NCBI GenBank assembly: GCA_011390205.1
Contig: JAABSX010000028.1
Coordinates: forward strand, 1 to 48,891
From: Microscillaceae bacterium
GTDB taxonomy: Bacteria; Bacteroidota; Bacteroidia; Cytophagales; Microscillaceae
Length of the DNA stretch: 48,891 nt
Direction of reading: 5' to 3'
A program made the position numbers and the translations under genes. Under the pieces are notes generated by a model that worked only from the letters and a program-made list of their open reading frames with translations, did not search any database and had not been told where the DNA came from. Positions within the stretch are counted from its first letter, which is position 1; each line of letters starts with the position of its first letter. Positions 15,975 to 25,622 of the stretch are shown here, piece by piece.

Positions 15975-17420
15975 TTATTGGCTTGCCATGTTCTTCACCA
16001 CTTTTAGCCCCAGTTTCTTACCTTCTTTGAGCATAAGCGGGTAGGCTTCCGTAAACTCATTCCGAATCTCTCCTTCTAAGATTGCCTCTCTGAGATTGGT
16101 TTTGATAGTGCCTACCTCACGGCTTGGTTTGATTCCGAAGGTCTCCATGATGATTTCACCAGTGATAACAGGTTGAAAGTTGCGCATTTGGTCTTTGGCT
16201 TCCACCTCTTTGAGTTTTTCTTCTACGGTATCAAAGTTTTCCAAATATCGCTTTACCCTTGTATAATTTTTAGAAGTAACATCAGCACGGCAGAGTGTCA
16301 TGAGTGCCTCCAAATCATCTCCCGTCTCAAAGAGTAAACGCCTGAGAGCAGAGTCGGTAATATTTTCTTTGACTAGGGGAATGGGGCGGAGGTGCAAACG
16401 CACGAGCTTCTGCACAAACTTCATGTGCTCATTCATAGGGAGCTTCATCCGCCTAAAAATACTCGGGACCATTCTTGCGCCTAGGTCTTCGTGCCCATGG
16501 AAAGTCCAGCCTATTTTCTTGTGGAAGCGTTTAGTGGCAGGCTTGGCAATATCGTGCAAAATCGCAGCCCAACGCAGCCATAGGTCATCAGAGTTTTCGG
16601 AGAGGTTATCAAGTACTTGGAGGGTATGAAAGAAATTATCTTTATGCCCCTTGCCGTCTATGGTTTCTACGCCTTGCAACTCTACCAATTCTGGAAAAAT
16701 CAGGGGCAGGACTTCGGCATAGAATAGTAATTTAAAGCCATAAGAGGGCACTTTGGTCAAAATAATTTTATTGAGTTCTTCTGTGATTCGCTCTTGTGAG
16801 ATAATTTTGAGTCGGTCTTTGTTATCTATCATTGCCTGATAGGTATCAGGGTGAATATCAAAGGTAAGCTGTGCCGCAAATCGGATTCCTCTCATAATGC
16901 GTAGTGGGTCATCAGAGAAAGTGATATTGGGCTCGAGGGGGGTTCGGATAATCTTCCGTTTTAAATCTCCTAGCCCATCAAAGGGGTCTATCAATGTCCC
17001 AAAATTTTCTGAATTAAGACTAATAGCAAGGGCATTGATGGTAAAATCTCGGCGGTTTTGGTCATCTTCTAGTGTGCCATCTTCTACGGTGGGCTTGCGT
17101 GAATCTCTTCTATAAGATTCTTTGCGTGCCCCCACAAACTCCACTTCCCAGTCTTGGGTCTTTACTTGGGCAGTTCCAAAATTCTTAAAAACAGATACAT
17201 GGGGTTTATGTCCTTGCTGCTGGGCGATGGTCTCTGCAAACTTCTCTGCAAGCTGAATGCCGCTTCCTACACAGACCACGTCAATATCTTTGGAGGGGCG
17301 TGCTAAGATTAAATCTCTCACAAAGCCCCCCACTAAGTAGGTCTCCACTTGAAGGCTTTGAGCAGTTTTTGCCAAATGAGAAAATATAGGAAACTGGTCT
17401 AATTTTTCTGAGAAGTTCAT
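15975..17420 (-). CDS. cca: CCA-adding tRNA nucleotidyltransferase with HD domain
   Basis: Adds or repairs the 3' CCA end of tRNAs. The 481-residue protein has the class II nucleotidyltransferase head: YLVGGFVRDLIL (residues 28-39) and the metal-binding aspartates in SKDIDVV (45 and 47). RRDFTINALA follows near residue 120, and GIRFAAQLTFDI and the arm region come next. A C-terminal HD domain has WAAILHDIAKPATKRFH near residue 287, suggesting an additional phosphatase or phosphodiesterase activity. The ATG at 17420 gives the usual N-terminus; an upstream in-frame ATG adds 32 unlikely residues. It could also act as a poly(A) polymerase-like enzyme, which sequence alone cannot exclude. Confidence 0.92.
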   Translation of the reverse strand: MNFSEKLDQFPIFSHLAKTAQSLQVETYLVGGFVRDLILARPSKDIDVVCVGSGIQLAEKFAETIAQQQGHKPHVSVFKNFGTAQVKTQDWEVEFVGARKESYRRDSRKPTVEDGTLEDDQNRRDFTINALAISLNSENFGTLIDPFDGLGDLKRKIIRTPLEPNITFSDDPLRIMRGIRFAAQLTFDIHPDTYQAMIDNKDRLKIISQERITEELNKIILTKVPSYGFKLLFYAEVLPLIFPELVELQGVETIDGKGHKDNFFHTLQVLDNLSENSDDLWLRWAAILHDIAKPATKRFHKKIGWTFHGHEDLGARMVPSIFRRMKLPMNEHMKFVQKLVRLHLRPIPLVKENITDSALRRLLFETGDDLEALMTLCRADVTSKNYTRVKRYLENFDTVEEKLKEVEAKDQMRNFQPVITGEIIMETFGIKPSREVGTIKTNLREAILEGEIRNEFTEAYPLMLKEGKKLGLKVVKNMASQ

Positions 17421-17564
17421 TGCTTGCGTACTTTTACCTTTAACAATCAGCAAATTTAGCGTTTTTTGCACAACTCTGAAAGACTCCCCTTTGTTTAGTG
17501 AGTAATATTGTAGCAAAATAGGCTAGACATCGCCTGATATATCACTTGGAAAAATAAAACAAAC

Positions 17565-18494
17565 ATGGAATTTGGAAAAATAGCTCCTGAGATGCTTCCC
17601 AAAATTGATTTTAGCCTTCCCGAAGAGCCCCCTAGCAATCAAAGGTTTTTACTCTGCCCACAGCACAAAACAGAAAGAGCCTCACAACCTCTCATCTATC
17701 TAGGCTGCCCGATATGGGTTCATAAAAAATGGGTGGGCAGCACCTACCCTCCTGGAACTCAAGAGCAAGATTTTTTGAAGCAATACGCAAGGCAGTTTAA
17801 TTGCATAGAACTCAACACGACACACTACCAGATTCCTTCTGGGCGTATCATTGAAAAATGGTGCAAAGATGTGCCTTCTAATTTTAGATTTTCACCTAAG
17901 TTTCCGCAAGAGATTAGCCATCATTTGCTCCCAAAAGGAAATGCCAAAGACCTGACACAGGTTTTTTTAGAAGCCATCTGTGGTTTTGGGCAGCATCTGG
18001 GGCATAGTTTTTTGCAGTTGCCTGCTCACTTTTCACCCCAATATTTAGATAAGTTAAGCAAATTTTTGGACGAGTTGCCTCCTGATTTTAAGCTGGCAGT
18101 AGAGCTCAGACACGCCGATTGGTTCGGAGATTCGGTCTCGGAGCAGGTCATTGTGCTGCTAGAAAGCCATGGGGCTTCATGGGTGATTACAGATGTAGCG
18201 GGTGAGCGAGCGGTAAGCCACCGGGTGCTGAGCAGCCCAAGCACGATGATACGCTTTGTGGGCAATGGCTTGCATGAGAGTGATTATCCAAGAATGGAAT
18301 TTTGGGCAAAGCAACTCTCAAAATGGCTTCATGAAGGCATTGCTGAGATTTATTTTTTTATGCACCAGCCCAGCAATGACCTCGCCCCTGAAGCACTGAA
18401 GCATTTTATTTCTTTGCTCAATGGCTTTGCAAAGACGGACATCTGCCTTCCTAAATCTTACCAAAGACTGGTGCAAGGTTCTCTTTTTTCTTAA
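17565..18494 (+). CDS. DUF72 family protein
   Basis: This 309-residue protein is a TIM-barrel-type member of DUF72. The markers are YLGCPIWVHKKWVGSTYPPG near residue 45, FNCIELNTTHYQIPSG, the strand FRFSPKFPQEISHH, LAVELRHADWF, and the C-terminal IAEIYFFMHQPSNDLAPEAL. The biochemical function of the family is unknown. It converges with a nucleotidyltransferase gene, 6 bases apart. No signal peptide is present, so it is cytoplasmic. Confidence 0.88.
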   Translation: MEFGKIAPEMLPKIDFSLPEEPPSNQRFLLCPQHKTERASQPLIYLGCPIWVHKKWVGSTYPPGTQEQDFLKQYARQFNCIELNTTHYQIPSGRIIEKWCKDVPSNFRFSPKFPQEISHHLLPKGNAKDLTQVFLEAICGFGQHLGHSFLQLPAHFSPQYLDKLSKFLDELPPDFKLAVELRHADWFGDSVSEQVIVLLESHGASWVITDVAGERAVSHRVLSSPSTMIRFVGNGLHESDYPRMEFWAKQLSKWLHEGIAEIYFFMHQPSNDLAPEALKHFISLLNGFAKTDICLPKSYQRLVQGSLFS

Positions 18495-18500
18495 TCAAGG

Positions 18501-19256
18501 TTACATCACTACCTCCCTGAATAAATCATTGAGTGGCTCGGCATCAGGTTTGGTTTTATTGAAATCGTGGAAGGTATCTTCAAATTCGCCGAGTTTTTGT
18601 TCTATAAAATCCTGAAAAAAAGGAATAGGAGTGATTTCGTCAGTTTCGTAGCTATTCGCCTTGCGGGTGAGGAGCCCTTCTAGGTTTTCTATGAGGTCTT
18701 TGTCTTGCTGCACCACAGAGAACAGGTCTTTAAACTGAATCGGGGGGTGTGTCTGGTGCTCTAGCACCCAGATGGCACAAAAAAGAGGACGGAGTGCATA
18801 AAAATATTTTTTTATCTTGACTTTCTCACCTTGCAAGTGCCCCAAGTAAGTATGCTTGGCGATTCCGACATAATGGTGCAGTGCTGCCCTTGCCGAGAAA
18901 TAATCTTTGGCAAGCTCTCTCAGTTTTTTCATAAAAACGGGATGCTCCTTATAGATAATGGGAGATTGCATCCACTCAAAAGGGGAGGCATTGGATTTAT
19001 GAAACAAACGCAAAGCCTTGCGGACATCCCAGCCTATAAAGTCCAACTCTTCTGCCAAAAACAAATCTATGGCATCTTTTCGGTCATAGATAGAAAGGTA
19101 ACGTTTGGGAGATTGCACGTAGATAAACCTTACATCATAATCACTGTCTGGAGATGGAAAGCCCCAAGCACGGCTTCCTGATTCACAGGCATAGAGAATC
19201 TCTATGTCTTGTGTTGTTTCTAGTTTTTTGAGTTCGTCTATAATTTTTTCTTGCAT
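18501..19256 (-). CDS. Nucleotidyltransferase-fold protein (COG3541/YcgL-like)
   Basis: This 251-residue protein has a nucleotidyltransferase core with ESGSRAWGFPSPDSDYDVRF, where the GSRxxG and DxD motifs are intact, near residues 25-44. The rest is helical, with LDFIGWDVRKALRLFHKSNAS and YHYVGIAKH-like segments typical of COG3541 proteins found in bacteria and large phages. The nucleotide and acceptor are unknown. The ATG at 19256 is preferred over one 11 codons upstream, whose added residues are Lys-rich leader. The gene is alone in its direction. Confidence 0.82.
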   Translation of the reverse strand: MQEKIIDELKKLETTQDIEILYACESGSRAWGFPSPDSDYDVRFIYVQSPKRYLSIYDRKDAIDLFLAEELDFIGWDVRKALRLFHKSNASPFEWMQSPIIYKEHPVFMKKLRELAKDYFSARAALHHYVGIAKHTYLGHLQGEKVKIKKYFYALRPLFCAIWVLEHQTHPPIQFKDLFSVVQQDKDLIENLEGLLTRKANSYETDEITPIPFFQDFIEQKLGEFEDTFHDFNKTKPDAEPLNDLFREVVM

Positions 19257-19430
19257 GGTTTTTTTTTTAATTTTAGAGCTATTGAGCAAATAAAGGGTTT
19301 AAAACTGAAAATAAATTAACACCTTGATTATCAATAGCTTACATTAAAACAATGAGATACATTCATTTTGAGTGATTGCTTACAAGACCTTATCAGACAA
19401 TTATTTTGCCATGAATGGTGGTTTTCTACC

Positions 19431-20006
19431 CTAATATTCTCTTTTGCCAGCAAACTGCTCTTCAAATTTTTTTTGTATTTTTTTTGCTTCGGCGGGCAAG
19501 GACTTGGGCAGGTACGCACTCAAATCTATCTGAAGCTCTGTGATGGCATCTGTATCTTGAATTGTGTGCAAGATGTTTTCATTCTCAAAGTAGATTCTTC
19601 TAAGACTGTGGGGGTTTGAATGGTCTCTTCGGGCTTTTTCAGCGTAGAAGACGAGTTTTTTTTGGACATCAAAGATAAATTCTCTGTAAATCACAAGCCC
19701 TTCCTTTTCTTTTGTGAGCGTAACGGCACGCAGCAGGGCTGTATGCTGTTTTTCTTTTTGAGGGGCAAAGGTGTAGTAATACTTCTGGATATATTGGAAT
19801 ATTTCGGGCAGATGTTTATTGAGGTAATTGGCATTGATTTTAAATTCATTGACCAAAAACTCTTTTCGCTCGATGTTGTCTTTGACAATGGCGCATATCT
19901 GATCTATATTTTTAAGGGCTTGCAACGTATCTGTTTGGGTTTGTGCAAATCCTGTCTGAATGCATATCAAAGCAATACAAAATAGGTATGTTTTTTTTGT
20001 TTTCAT
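19431..20006 (-). CDS. Secreted protein of unknown function
   Basis: I do not recognise this 191-residue protein. It starts with a clear signal peptide (MKTKKTYLFCIALICIQTGFAQ). The mature part is mostly helical and charged, with LNKHLPEIFQYIQKYYYTF in the middle and a basic end. Neighbours give no clue: a nucleotidyltransferase gene follows on the same strand with a gap of about 170 bases. Confidence 0.65.
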   Translation of the reverse strand: MKTKKTYLFCIALICIQTGFAQTQTDTLQALKNIDQICAIVKDNIERKEFLVNEFKINANYLNKHLPEIFQYIQKYYYTFAPQKEKQHTALLRAVTLTKEKEGLVIYREFIFDVQKKLVFYAEKARRDHSNPHSLRRIYFENENILHTIQDTDAITELQIDLSAYLPKSLPAEAKKIQKKFEEQFAGKREY

Positions 20007-20609
20007 TTTGTGTTACTTGCATCTAATTTTTAGTACATTCTGGTCATACATTCAAAACGTCTTTCGCTTTCGTTTATTTCTGAGCAAAGTAAGAAGCTGT
20101 TTTTATGTCATTTTTATGGAATGATTGGTTTTTATCAGTGTATTTGTGTCAGAAACTGGTTTTCAATAATTCCATCAGACAGCTCACTATTTATTGTTTG
20201 TGGCTTATCAGACAGGGCTGTGCCATGACTCAAAATTAACTCAGATGATTAATTTGGTGTAAGTTTTCGATATTCAGGATATTAAATAATTGTTGATTGC
20301 CCATTTACTTATCATCTCATTTTATCTATATTTACACTTATCTTTGCAGGATATCCAAGAATATATGTGCAGATACATCACAATAAATTACTCCATACAA
20401 ACATCAATGACTCCTCTAAGAAAAGAAAGAAACCTTGAAGAGTGCAGGATTTATGTCTTTTTGGCAAGCATTTGGTTTTAATGTGAGATATACGATTTAT
20501 TTACTAAATTTGAAAGATAAACTATATTTTTGAGTCTTAGCGTAACTTTTTGACCTAAAATATGCTTTATCATACTTGTTAACAGTGTTTATGTGTTTTT
20601 TTTAATGGC
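20007..20609. other. Gene-free divergent intergenic region
   Basis: About 600 AT-rich bases between divergent genes. A 63-codon frame at 20290-20481 looks random and is not called. ATCAGACAG occurs twice as a direct repeat (20174-20182, 20208-20216). TAAATTTG at 20505-20512 resembles a -7 box for the downstream membrane protein but has no TTG at the right distance. No RNA gene is seen. Confidence 0.5.
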
Positions 20610-22412
20610 ATGAGAAGAAAGTTTTGGGATATTATATCATTGGGTTTGCTCAGAAGCTATGAGTCTCCCATCATTTTGCTATCAGTAGTTCTCCTTGTTT
20701 GGACAGCTGATTTTTTATTTTATCATCTGATTTTTGATAGTTTCATTAAAGGCCATATCAATAACCCTCAGGGCTTGCTCAAAGATGGCAACTGGATATC
20801 CTTTGCACCTGAGGCTTGGCTAAGCCTTTTAGGGCTGGTGCTCGGCACGCTGATTATCGTTATCTCGGTAGCCTCACAGAGTACTCCAAAGCTGATAGAC
20901 CTTTATACAGGTGACAAAACCAGCCTCTGGTACATTTGGTACATTATCGTGGGGGCAGTGCATAATTTATTGCTTCAGCTCACTACACTTAATAGTTCCG
21001 AAAAACCCAAAGTCAGCCCTCAAGAGCTCAATAATGCCCTCAGTGATGCCCTTCTGAATACCTACTTTATGCTTCCGCTGGCTCTGCTGCTTGCAGTGCC
21101 TTATGTGCTTTACATTCTGAGATATACCAAGACCAGCAACGTAATCACTAAAATCTACAAAAACAATATACAGCGTATTAACAGACTCTCTTATATGGCC
21201 TCAAAAGGGCTATTAAGCATTCAGGATGAAAACGAACAGCAGGATAAAAAGAATTACAAAAAAGTTAAACGCTATCAGAGGCTGCACCACAAGTATCAGT
21301 TTGAGATGTTTGAGACACTTAATCAGTTAGATGATTTACTGGAATATGTGTCTTTTAAAGAGCCTAAAGGAGATATTATGAATAAAATTAGCCTTTCTAT
21401 TCAGACATATATCAGTATTAAAAATGTATTGAAAGCACATTGTCCTAATTTCTTTCACATCAGTGAGCAAATCCGCCAAGATGTTTCTTTTAAAACAATG
21501 ATAGGGCAGTTTGATGAAATGCAAAAAACACGCACTTTTTATGAGCAAAAAGGGTTTAGACTGCTGGGCAATGCTTACATCAAACTGATAGAAGACGAAG
21601 AGTTTGATTTGGCATCTTTGTGTGCCTTTGAGCTTTCAGAGTGTGGGCGTGTCGCCATAGAAAACCAAGACAATGACCTTATCAATGTAGTACTTATCCG
21701 ATTTAACACCCTGATAAGGTTTGGTATCAAGCATGGGCTCAAAAACAGAGAGGCACGTAACCTCTACAATGCTATTTTTCATTACAGTGAGTTTATCCGT
21801 TACATTGTAGGTTATAAAGATACAGAGCTGATAGACCGCAGCTGTGGCTATCTTAATTTTTACATCAATGAAATATACCAACACAGCCGTAAAGAAAAAC
21901 CCTTTAGCTTCTTGGTAGATGTATTTACGTGGGAGTTTAAGCGTATTCTTGTAGAGATGAGCATACAAGGGCTAGATATTAATATTAAAAAAAAGATTCT
22001 GGGCTATTTCCTTAAGATTGATAACCTCTCTGATAGCTATGAAGAAACCTCTCTTAAAGGCAAAAAATTTAGCAATGGCATCAGGGGCTTACAAATATCA
22101 CTGGCACTTTATTATCTCAAAAATGATGAACAAGCACTTTCAGAGAGCATCATCATAGACATACTGAGTGACCATGATGTGATGAGTAAAGAAAAATTAA
22201 AGGAAGAAATAACAAACACCTGCACATATTTAAATAAGCAAGCAAAAAATTTCTTTGAAGATACTGACCGAGGCAACATGAATATTTATTATTCGGATGA
22301 TAAAGATGCTATCCCTCATTTTGAAAAGCTGTTTGAGTCTATGCTTCAAGATTTTTCTATCGTATCAAAAAATGTGCGCCCACCTGGCAGCCTTCAAAGC
22401 CCCAAAACATAA
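20610..22412 (+). CDS. Large membrane protein of unknown function (distantly DUF2254-like)
   Basis: This 600-residue protein has hydrophobic segments at about 15-45, 68-95, 105-130 and 150-175, followed by some 420 mostly helical cytoplasmic residues. The segment LGTLIIVISVASQSTPKLIDLY resembles the place in DUF2254 proteins where a helix runs into LASSQFGPRLL, so a distant relationship is possible. The soluble part (for example CAFELSECGRVAIENQDNDL) is rich in helix repeats and might be TPR-like. It converges on the ArsR-like gene, 13 bases apart. No function can be given. Confidence 0.6.
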   Translation: MRRKFWDIISLGLLRSYESPIILLSVVLLVWTADFLFYHLIFDSFIKGHINNPQGLLKDGNWISFAPEAWLSLLGLVLGTLIIVISVASQSTPKLIDLYTGDKTSLWYIWYIIVGAVHNLLLQLTTLNSSEKPKVSPQELNNALSDALLNTYFMLPLALLLAVPYVLYILRYTKTSNVITKIYKNNIQRINRLSYMASKGLLSIQDENEQQDKKNYKKVKRYQRLHHKYQFEMFETLNQLDDLLEYVSFKEPKGDIMNKISLSIQTYISIKNVLKAHCPNFFHISEQIRQDVSFKTMIGQFDEMQKTRTFYEQKGFRLLGNAYIKLIEDEEFDLASLCAFELSECGRVAIENQDNDLINVVLIRFNTLIRFGIKHGLKNREARNLYNAIFHYSEFIRYIVGYKDTELIDRSCGYLNFYINEIYQHSRKEKPFSFLVDVFTWEFKRILVEMSIQGLDINIKKKILGYFLKIDNLSDSYEETSLKGKKFSNGIRGLQISLALYYLKNDEQALSESIIIDILSDHDVMSKEKLKEEITNTCTYLNKQAKNFFEDTDRGNMNIYYSDDKDAIPHFEKLFESMLQDFSIVSKNVRPPGSLQSPKT

Positions 22413-22425
22413 AAAAGGATGTATC

Positions 22426-22734
22426 CTAAGATATAAGGTGGCACTCCTCTATGCAAGTAAATATATTGAGCAAATGCTCATCTACTAACTCATAATAGAT
22501 GTTCTTGCCGTCCCTCTCAGATTTTAGTACGCCCTTGTCTTTCATTTTAATTAAATGATTGGATAACAGTGATTGTGTGGTATCTGTGAGCTGCATCAGC
22601 TCATTTACGGTCAGCCTCTTGTGCAGGTCTAGTGCTTCTAGTATATTGAGTCTAGTAGGGTGAGCGATGGCTTTTAAGACCTCCGATACTCTTTTGATTT
22701 TACCCACTTCTGGTTTTGATTTTATTTTAGACAT
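22426..22734 (-). CDS. ArsR-family winged-helix regulator
   Basis: A 102-residue winged-helix repressor. AIAHPTRLNILEAL leads the DNA-binding region, and the recognition helix is LTDTTQSLLSNHLIKMKDKGVL, followed by the wing RDGKNIYYEL. The classical ELCVCDL metal site is absent, but the C-terminal CIEECH holds two cysteines and a histidine that could bind a metal, as in alpha-5-type sensors. The ATG at 22734 is preferred over one 12 codons upstream. The DUF2141 gene lies 62 bases upstream on the same strand and may be co-transcribed or regulated. Confidence 0.82.
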   Translation of the reverse strand: MSKIKSKPEVGKIKRVSEVLKAIAHPTRLNILEALDLHKRLTVNELMQLTDTTQSLLSNHLIKMKDKGVLKSERDGKNIYYELVDEHLLNIFTCIEECHLIS

Positions 22735-22796
22735 GATTATCTCTTGTTTATTGTTAAGTAAGAAACACAATTCAAACTTCTAAAGTTTTTTTAAAT

Positions 22797-23246
22797 TTAC
22801 CAATAGACCATATTAATCGTGATAGATTGTGTGCTTTCACTCAACTTAAAGCTACTTTTTTCAAACTTTGGAGGTCCAAAATTACCTTTGGCATCATTTG
22901 AAAACCCGTAGCCTTCTTTGGGAATACCAAAAGCATTTTTGTCTAACTTTTGGTTGGTATTTCTATCATGAAAGCACACGACTGCGTAGCTTCCAGAGGG
23001 CATATTCGGAATAGAAAGCCTGCTCACCTTGTTTCTAATGGGTATACTTTTCTTAAAGTAAGCCTTTTCTATGTCCATATATCCTTTTTCGCTGTCATAT
23101 ATTGCTATCATTACTTGCCCTTGGTCAGAGTCTATGCCTTTAATTAAAATATGTAAAGTATTCTGTGGCTCATTATTTTGTATGCCATTTGAAAGACCTA
23201 GAGCAGATAGTGTAAAGTACACGTAAATTATAAAGTGATTTGTCAT
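22797..23246 (-). CDS. DUF2141 family secreted protein
   Basis: A 149-residue protein with an N-terminal hydrophobic signal sequence. The DUF2141 pattern is clear: VMIAIYDSEKGYM, then YAVVCFHDRNTNQKLDKNAFGIPK, then GYGFSNDAKGNFGPPKF. The calcium-loop-like DRNTNQKLD fits an extracytoplasmic beta-sandwich. The family's function is unknown; members are common in Bacteroidota envelopes. It is upstream of the ArsR-like regulator gene. Confidence 0.87.
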   Translation of the reverse strand: MTNHFIIYVYFTLSALGLSNGIQNNEPQNTLHILIKGIDSDQGQVMIAIYDSEKGYMDIEKAYFKKSIPIRNKVSRLSIPNMPSGSYAVVCFHDRNTNQKLDKNAFGIPKEGYGFSNDAKGNFGPPKFEKSSFKLSESTQSITINMVYW

Positions 23247-23714
23247 TTTTATTGCTTTAGTGAATGATGAGAACGGATAACCTATTAGAATACGCTAAGA
23301 ATCATGTCAGCGTATCTTTATGGATAGAAATTATTATTATTGCAAAAGACTTTCAGATTTTTGTGTTTAAGTAAATACTTCACCACAATAAACAAAAACT
23401 TCATACACCTATTCATCATTCATGGCCTGTGCACATCCCCTGAGATGAGTTATAGACGATTATCACTCAAGCTAACATACTGATAAACAATACCTTGAAG
23501 TAAATTACCACTTCTGATTAAAAATTGATAACTTTCACCAAAATACACATGACAAGTTTGGATTTAGTAGATAATTAAACAGTAATTATGATGTTTATTT
23601 TTAAAAAAAATGCTTAAAATTGCAAAAAGCAATAACATATCAAAACAAACAAACTGCTAGAGTTTGTTTGTTTGTCTTATCAACTTTACTTAAACATTTA
23701 ATCTGCTTTCTGAT
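23247..23714. other. Gene-free region upstream of the amine oxidase
   Basis: About 470 bases of AT-rich DNA between divergent genes. The only clear structure is the perfect inverted repeat at 23643-23673, described separately. No RNA gene or promoter consensus was found. Confidence 0.5.
23643..23673. repeat. Perfect inverted repeat upstream of the amine oxidase
   Basis: Three AAAC units (23643-23654) are mirrored by three GTTT units (23662-23673). One further T-A pair gives 13 bp around the 5-base loop GCTAG. It ends 41 bases before the amine oxidase start. It could be an operator or a leader RNA hairpin. Confidence 0.7.
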
Positions 23715-25364
23715 ATGAAAGAACAACACATCCAAGAATGGCAAACAAAAGGGCTTATCTCTGATAAAGAGGTGATTTTTGATGTCAATACCTTTAACCC
23801 CAATACTTTTCCTGAAAATCCTTTTGACTATATCCCGCTCATTGCAAGCAAAGAGGGCATCGATAAGTTACACCCCATCAACCATGGCAAAGAAGTTGCC
23901 ATCATCGGGGCGGGGTGTGCAGGGCTTTGTGCAGCCTATGAGCTGATGAGAGTAGGGCTAAGACCCGTGGTCTATGAGGCCTCAGAGCGTATCGGAGGGC
24001 GTACATATACCCACCGCTTTGAGAAAGACCCAAAAGCATATACTGAAATAGGTGCCATGCGTGTGCCTACATTCCACGATACCATTCAGTGGTACATGAA
24101 TCGTTTTGGAGTGCGGAGACGCTCTTTTCCCTCTCCGCTCAAAGTACCCACAGTGATTTATTTTGACCGCAAGCGCTATGATGTGCCAGCAGGTGGTGAG
24201 CTTCCAGAAGAGATACAATCTGTAGTACAGCACTGGGATGCTCTTATTAATCCTATTATGGAATCACTCGATTCACTTAAAGATAAACCCGTAGAGTTTT
24301 CAAAAAAATGGCAAGCACTCATCAAAAAATATGAGCATAAAAGTATTTACCAAGTCTTACATGAAGCAGGCTGGTCTAAAAGTCTAATTGATAGCTTTGG
24401 CTCAATAGGTGCAGGAGGAGCAGGTTTTGGCCCATTTTATCATCAAGTTAGCTTCACTGAGCCACTCCGAATTATGGTAGCCAAATGGTGGGGAGAGGTA
24501 GAAGAAGTCATCGGAGGAATAGAGCAAATACCGCTTCAGTTCTGGGATACAGAGGTAGAAACAGACTTCTGGGGAAAGACATCAGTCAAGGCACTCAACT
24601 ATGGTCAAACCCGAAAGGGAGTCGTAGAGATAGAAACCACCGAAGAGGGCATTTACCTCACAGATGCAGAGGGAAGGCTGGATAAATACGAAACAGTCAT
24701 TGTTACTTGTACGCCTCGCAACTTAGAGATGAGCATCAAGATTAATAGACCTACTTTCTCGGAAGAAGTCTGGAATGCCATCCGAAACACTTACCTCATC
24801 CCTGGAGGGCGTATCTGTATCCGTACAAAGACTGCTTTCTGGAAAAAATACCCTGAGCTTATCTCTTGCACCGTCACAGATGAACCACTCACACACTTGT
24901 ATCTGTTTGATTTTGAAGATACTCAATCAGGTGTTATCTGCCTGAGCTACACCCTTGGAATCACTGCCATTAAATTTGATGCCTTTGATGACCACGGAAA
25001 GGTAGAAAATGTACTCCGTGAATTAGAGAAAATATACAGCCCCGAGACAGTCAAGATGATCAGAGAGCAAATGGTAGAAGAGCCCGTATGCTTCTCTTGG
25101 GAAGAAGCTCCAGGCTATAATGGCTCTTTCAAAATGCCCGTGCCTGGCTTTAATATTGATGATGTTACTTTATTTTCACAAGGCAAATTCAAATCTGATG
25201 GCTCCAAAATCTCTGACTATGACACACACCCAGATGTAGGGGTATACCTGGCAGGTGATTGTGTGGGCTGGTCTAGTGGCTGGATAGAGACCGCCCTACA
25301 TACAGGCATCAATAGCGCACTCTCAGTGATTTACAAACTCAATAGAGACCAAAAAGAAATGTAA
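23715..25364 (+). CDS. Flavin amine oxidase (tryptophan 2-monooxygenase/L-amino acid oxidase-like)
   Basis: A 549-residue FAD enzyme. The dinucleotide-binding fold VAIIGAGCAGLCAAYEL starts near residue 62, and EASERIGGRTYTHRF follows. EIGAMRVPTFHDTIQWYMNRFG and SFPSPLKVPTVIYFDRKRY match the arrangement in bacterial tryptophan monooxygenases (IaaM) and related L-amino acid oxidases. The C-terminal FAD motif GVYLAGDCVGWSSGWIETAL is near residue 510. It would oxidise an amino acid to an amide or keto acid; the substrate is not certain. No secretion signal is seen. It is preceded by a 13-bp hairpin and followed by a TonB receptor gene 258 bases on. Confidence 0.85.
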   Translation: MKEQHIQEWQTKGLISDKEVIFDVNTFNPNTFPENPFDYIPLIASKEGIDKLHPINHGKEVAIIGAGCAGLCAAYELMRVGLRPVVYEASERIGGRTYTHRFEKDPKAYTEIGAMRVPTFHDTIQWYMNRFGVRRRSFPSPLKVPTVIYFDRKRYDVPAGGELPEEIQSVVQHWDALINPIMESLDSLKDKPVEFSKKWQALIKKYEHKSIYQVLHEAGWSKSLIDSFGSIGAGGAGFGPFYHQVSFTEPLRIMVAKWWGEVEEVIGGIEQIPLQFWDTEVETDFWGKTSVKALNYGQTRKGVVEIETTEEGIYLTDAEGRLDKYETVIVTCTPRNLEMSIKINRPTFSEEVWNAIRNTYLIPGGRICIRTKTAFWKKYPELISCTVTDEPLTHLYLFDFEDTQSGVICLSYTLGITAIKFDAFDDHGKVENVLRELEKIYSPETVKMIREQMVEEPVCFSWEEAPGYNGSFKMPVPGFNIDDVTLFSQGKFKSDGSKISDYDTHPDVGVYLAGDCVGWSSGWIETALHTGINSALSVIYKLNRDQKEM

Positions 25365-25622
25365 ATTATTTTGTTAAATCTACATGATTTGCCCGAAATA
25401 TGTACTGATAATCAAAGAATTTAATAAATTTGTATGTAATACTATTTCATTACTTTGTTGAAATCAAGGTAAGGTATGGTTTTTTGGGTTACCTAGACAG
25501 TAGTAAATTTATCATTAAATTATTTTTTTGACCCAATTAAGACTCAAAAACGTAACATCAAGATGTATTCTACAGAAAAGATTTTTTGTGGAATATGTCC
25601 AAAACCAATTTTTGTCGCTAAT

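Noticed and set aside
20290-20481. 63-codon frame in the 600-base gap before the large membrane protein
   Set aside because: No family resemblance and no promoter or ribosome site; its hydrophobic start is typical of random AT-rich DNA.
25365-25622. TAAATTTG at 25425-25432 as the promoter of the TonB receptor gene
   Set aside because: No TTG lies 17 to 23 bases upstream; the nearest is 33 bases away.
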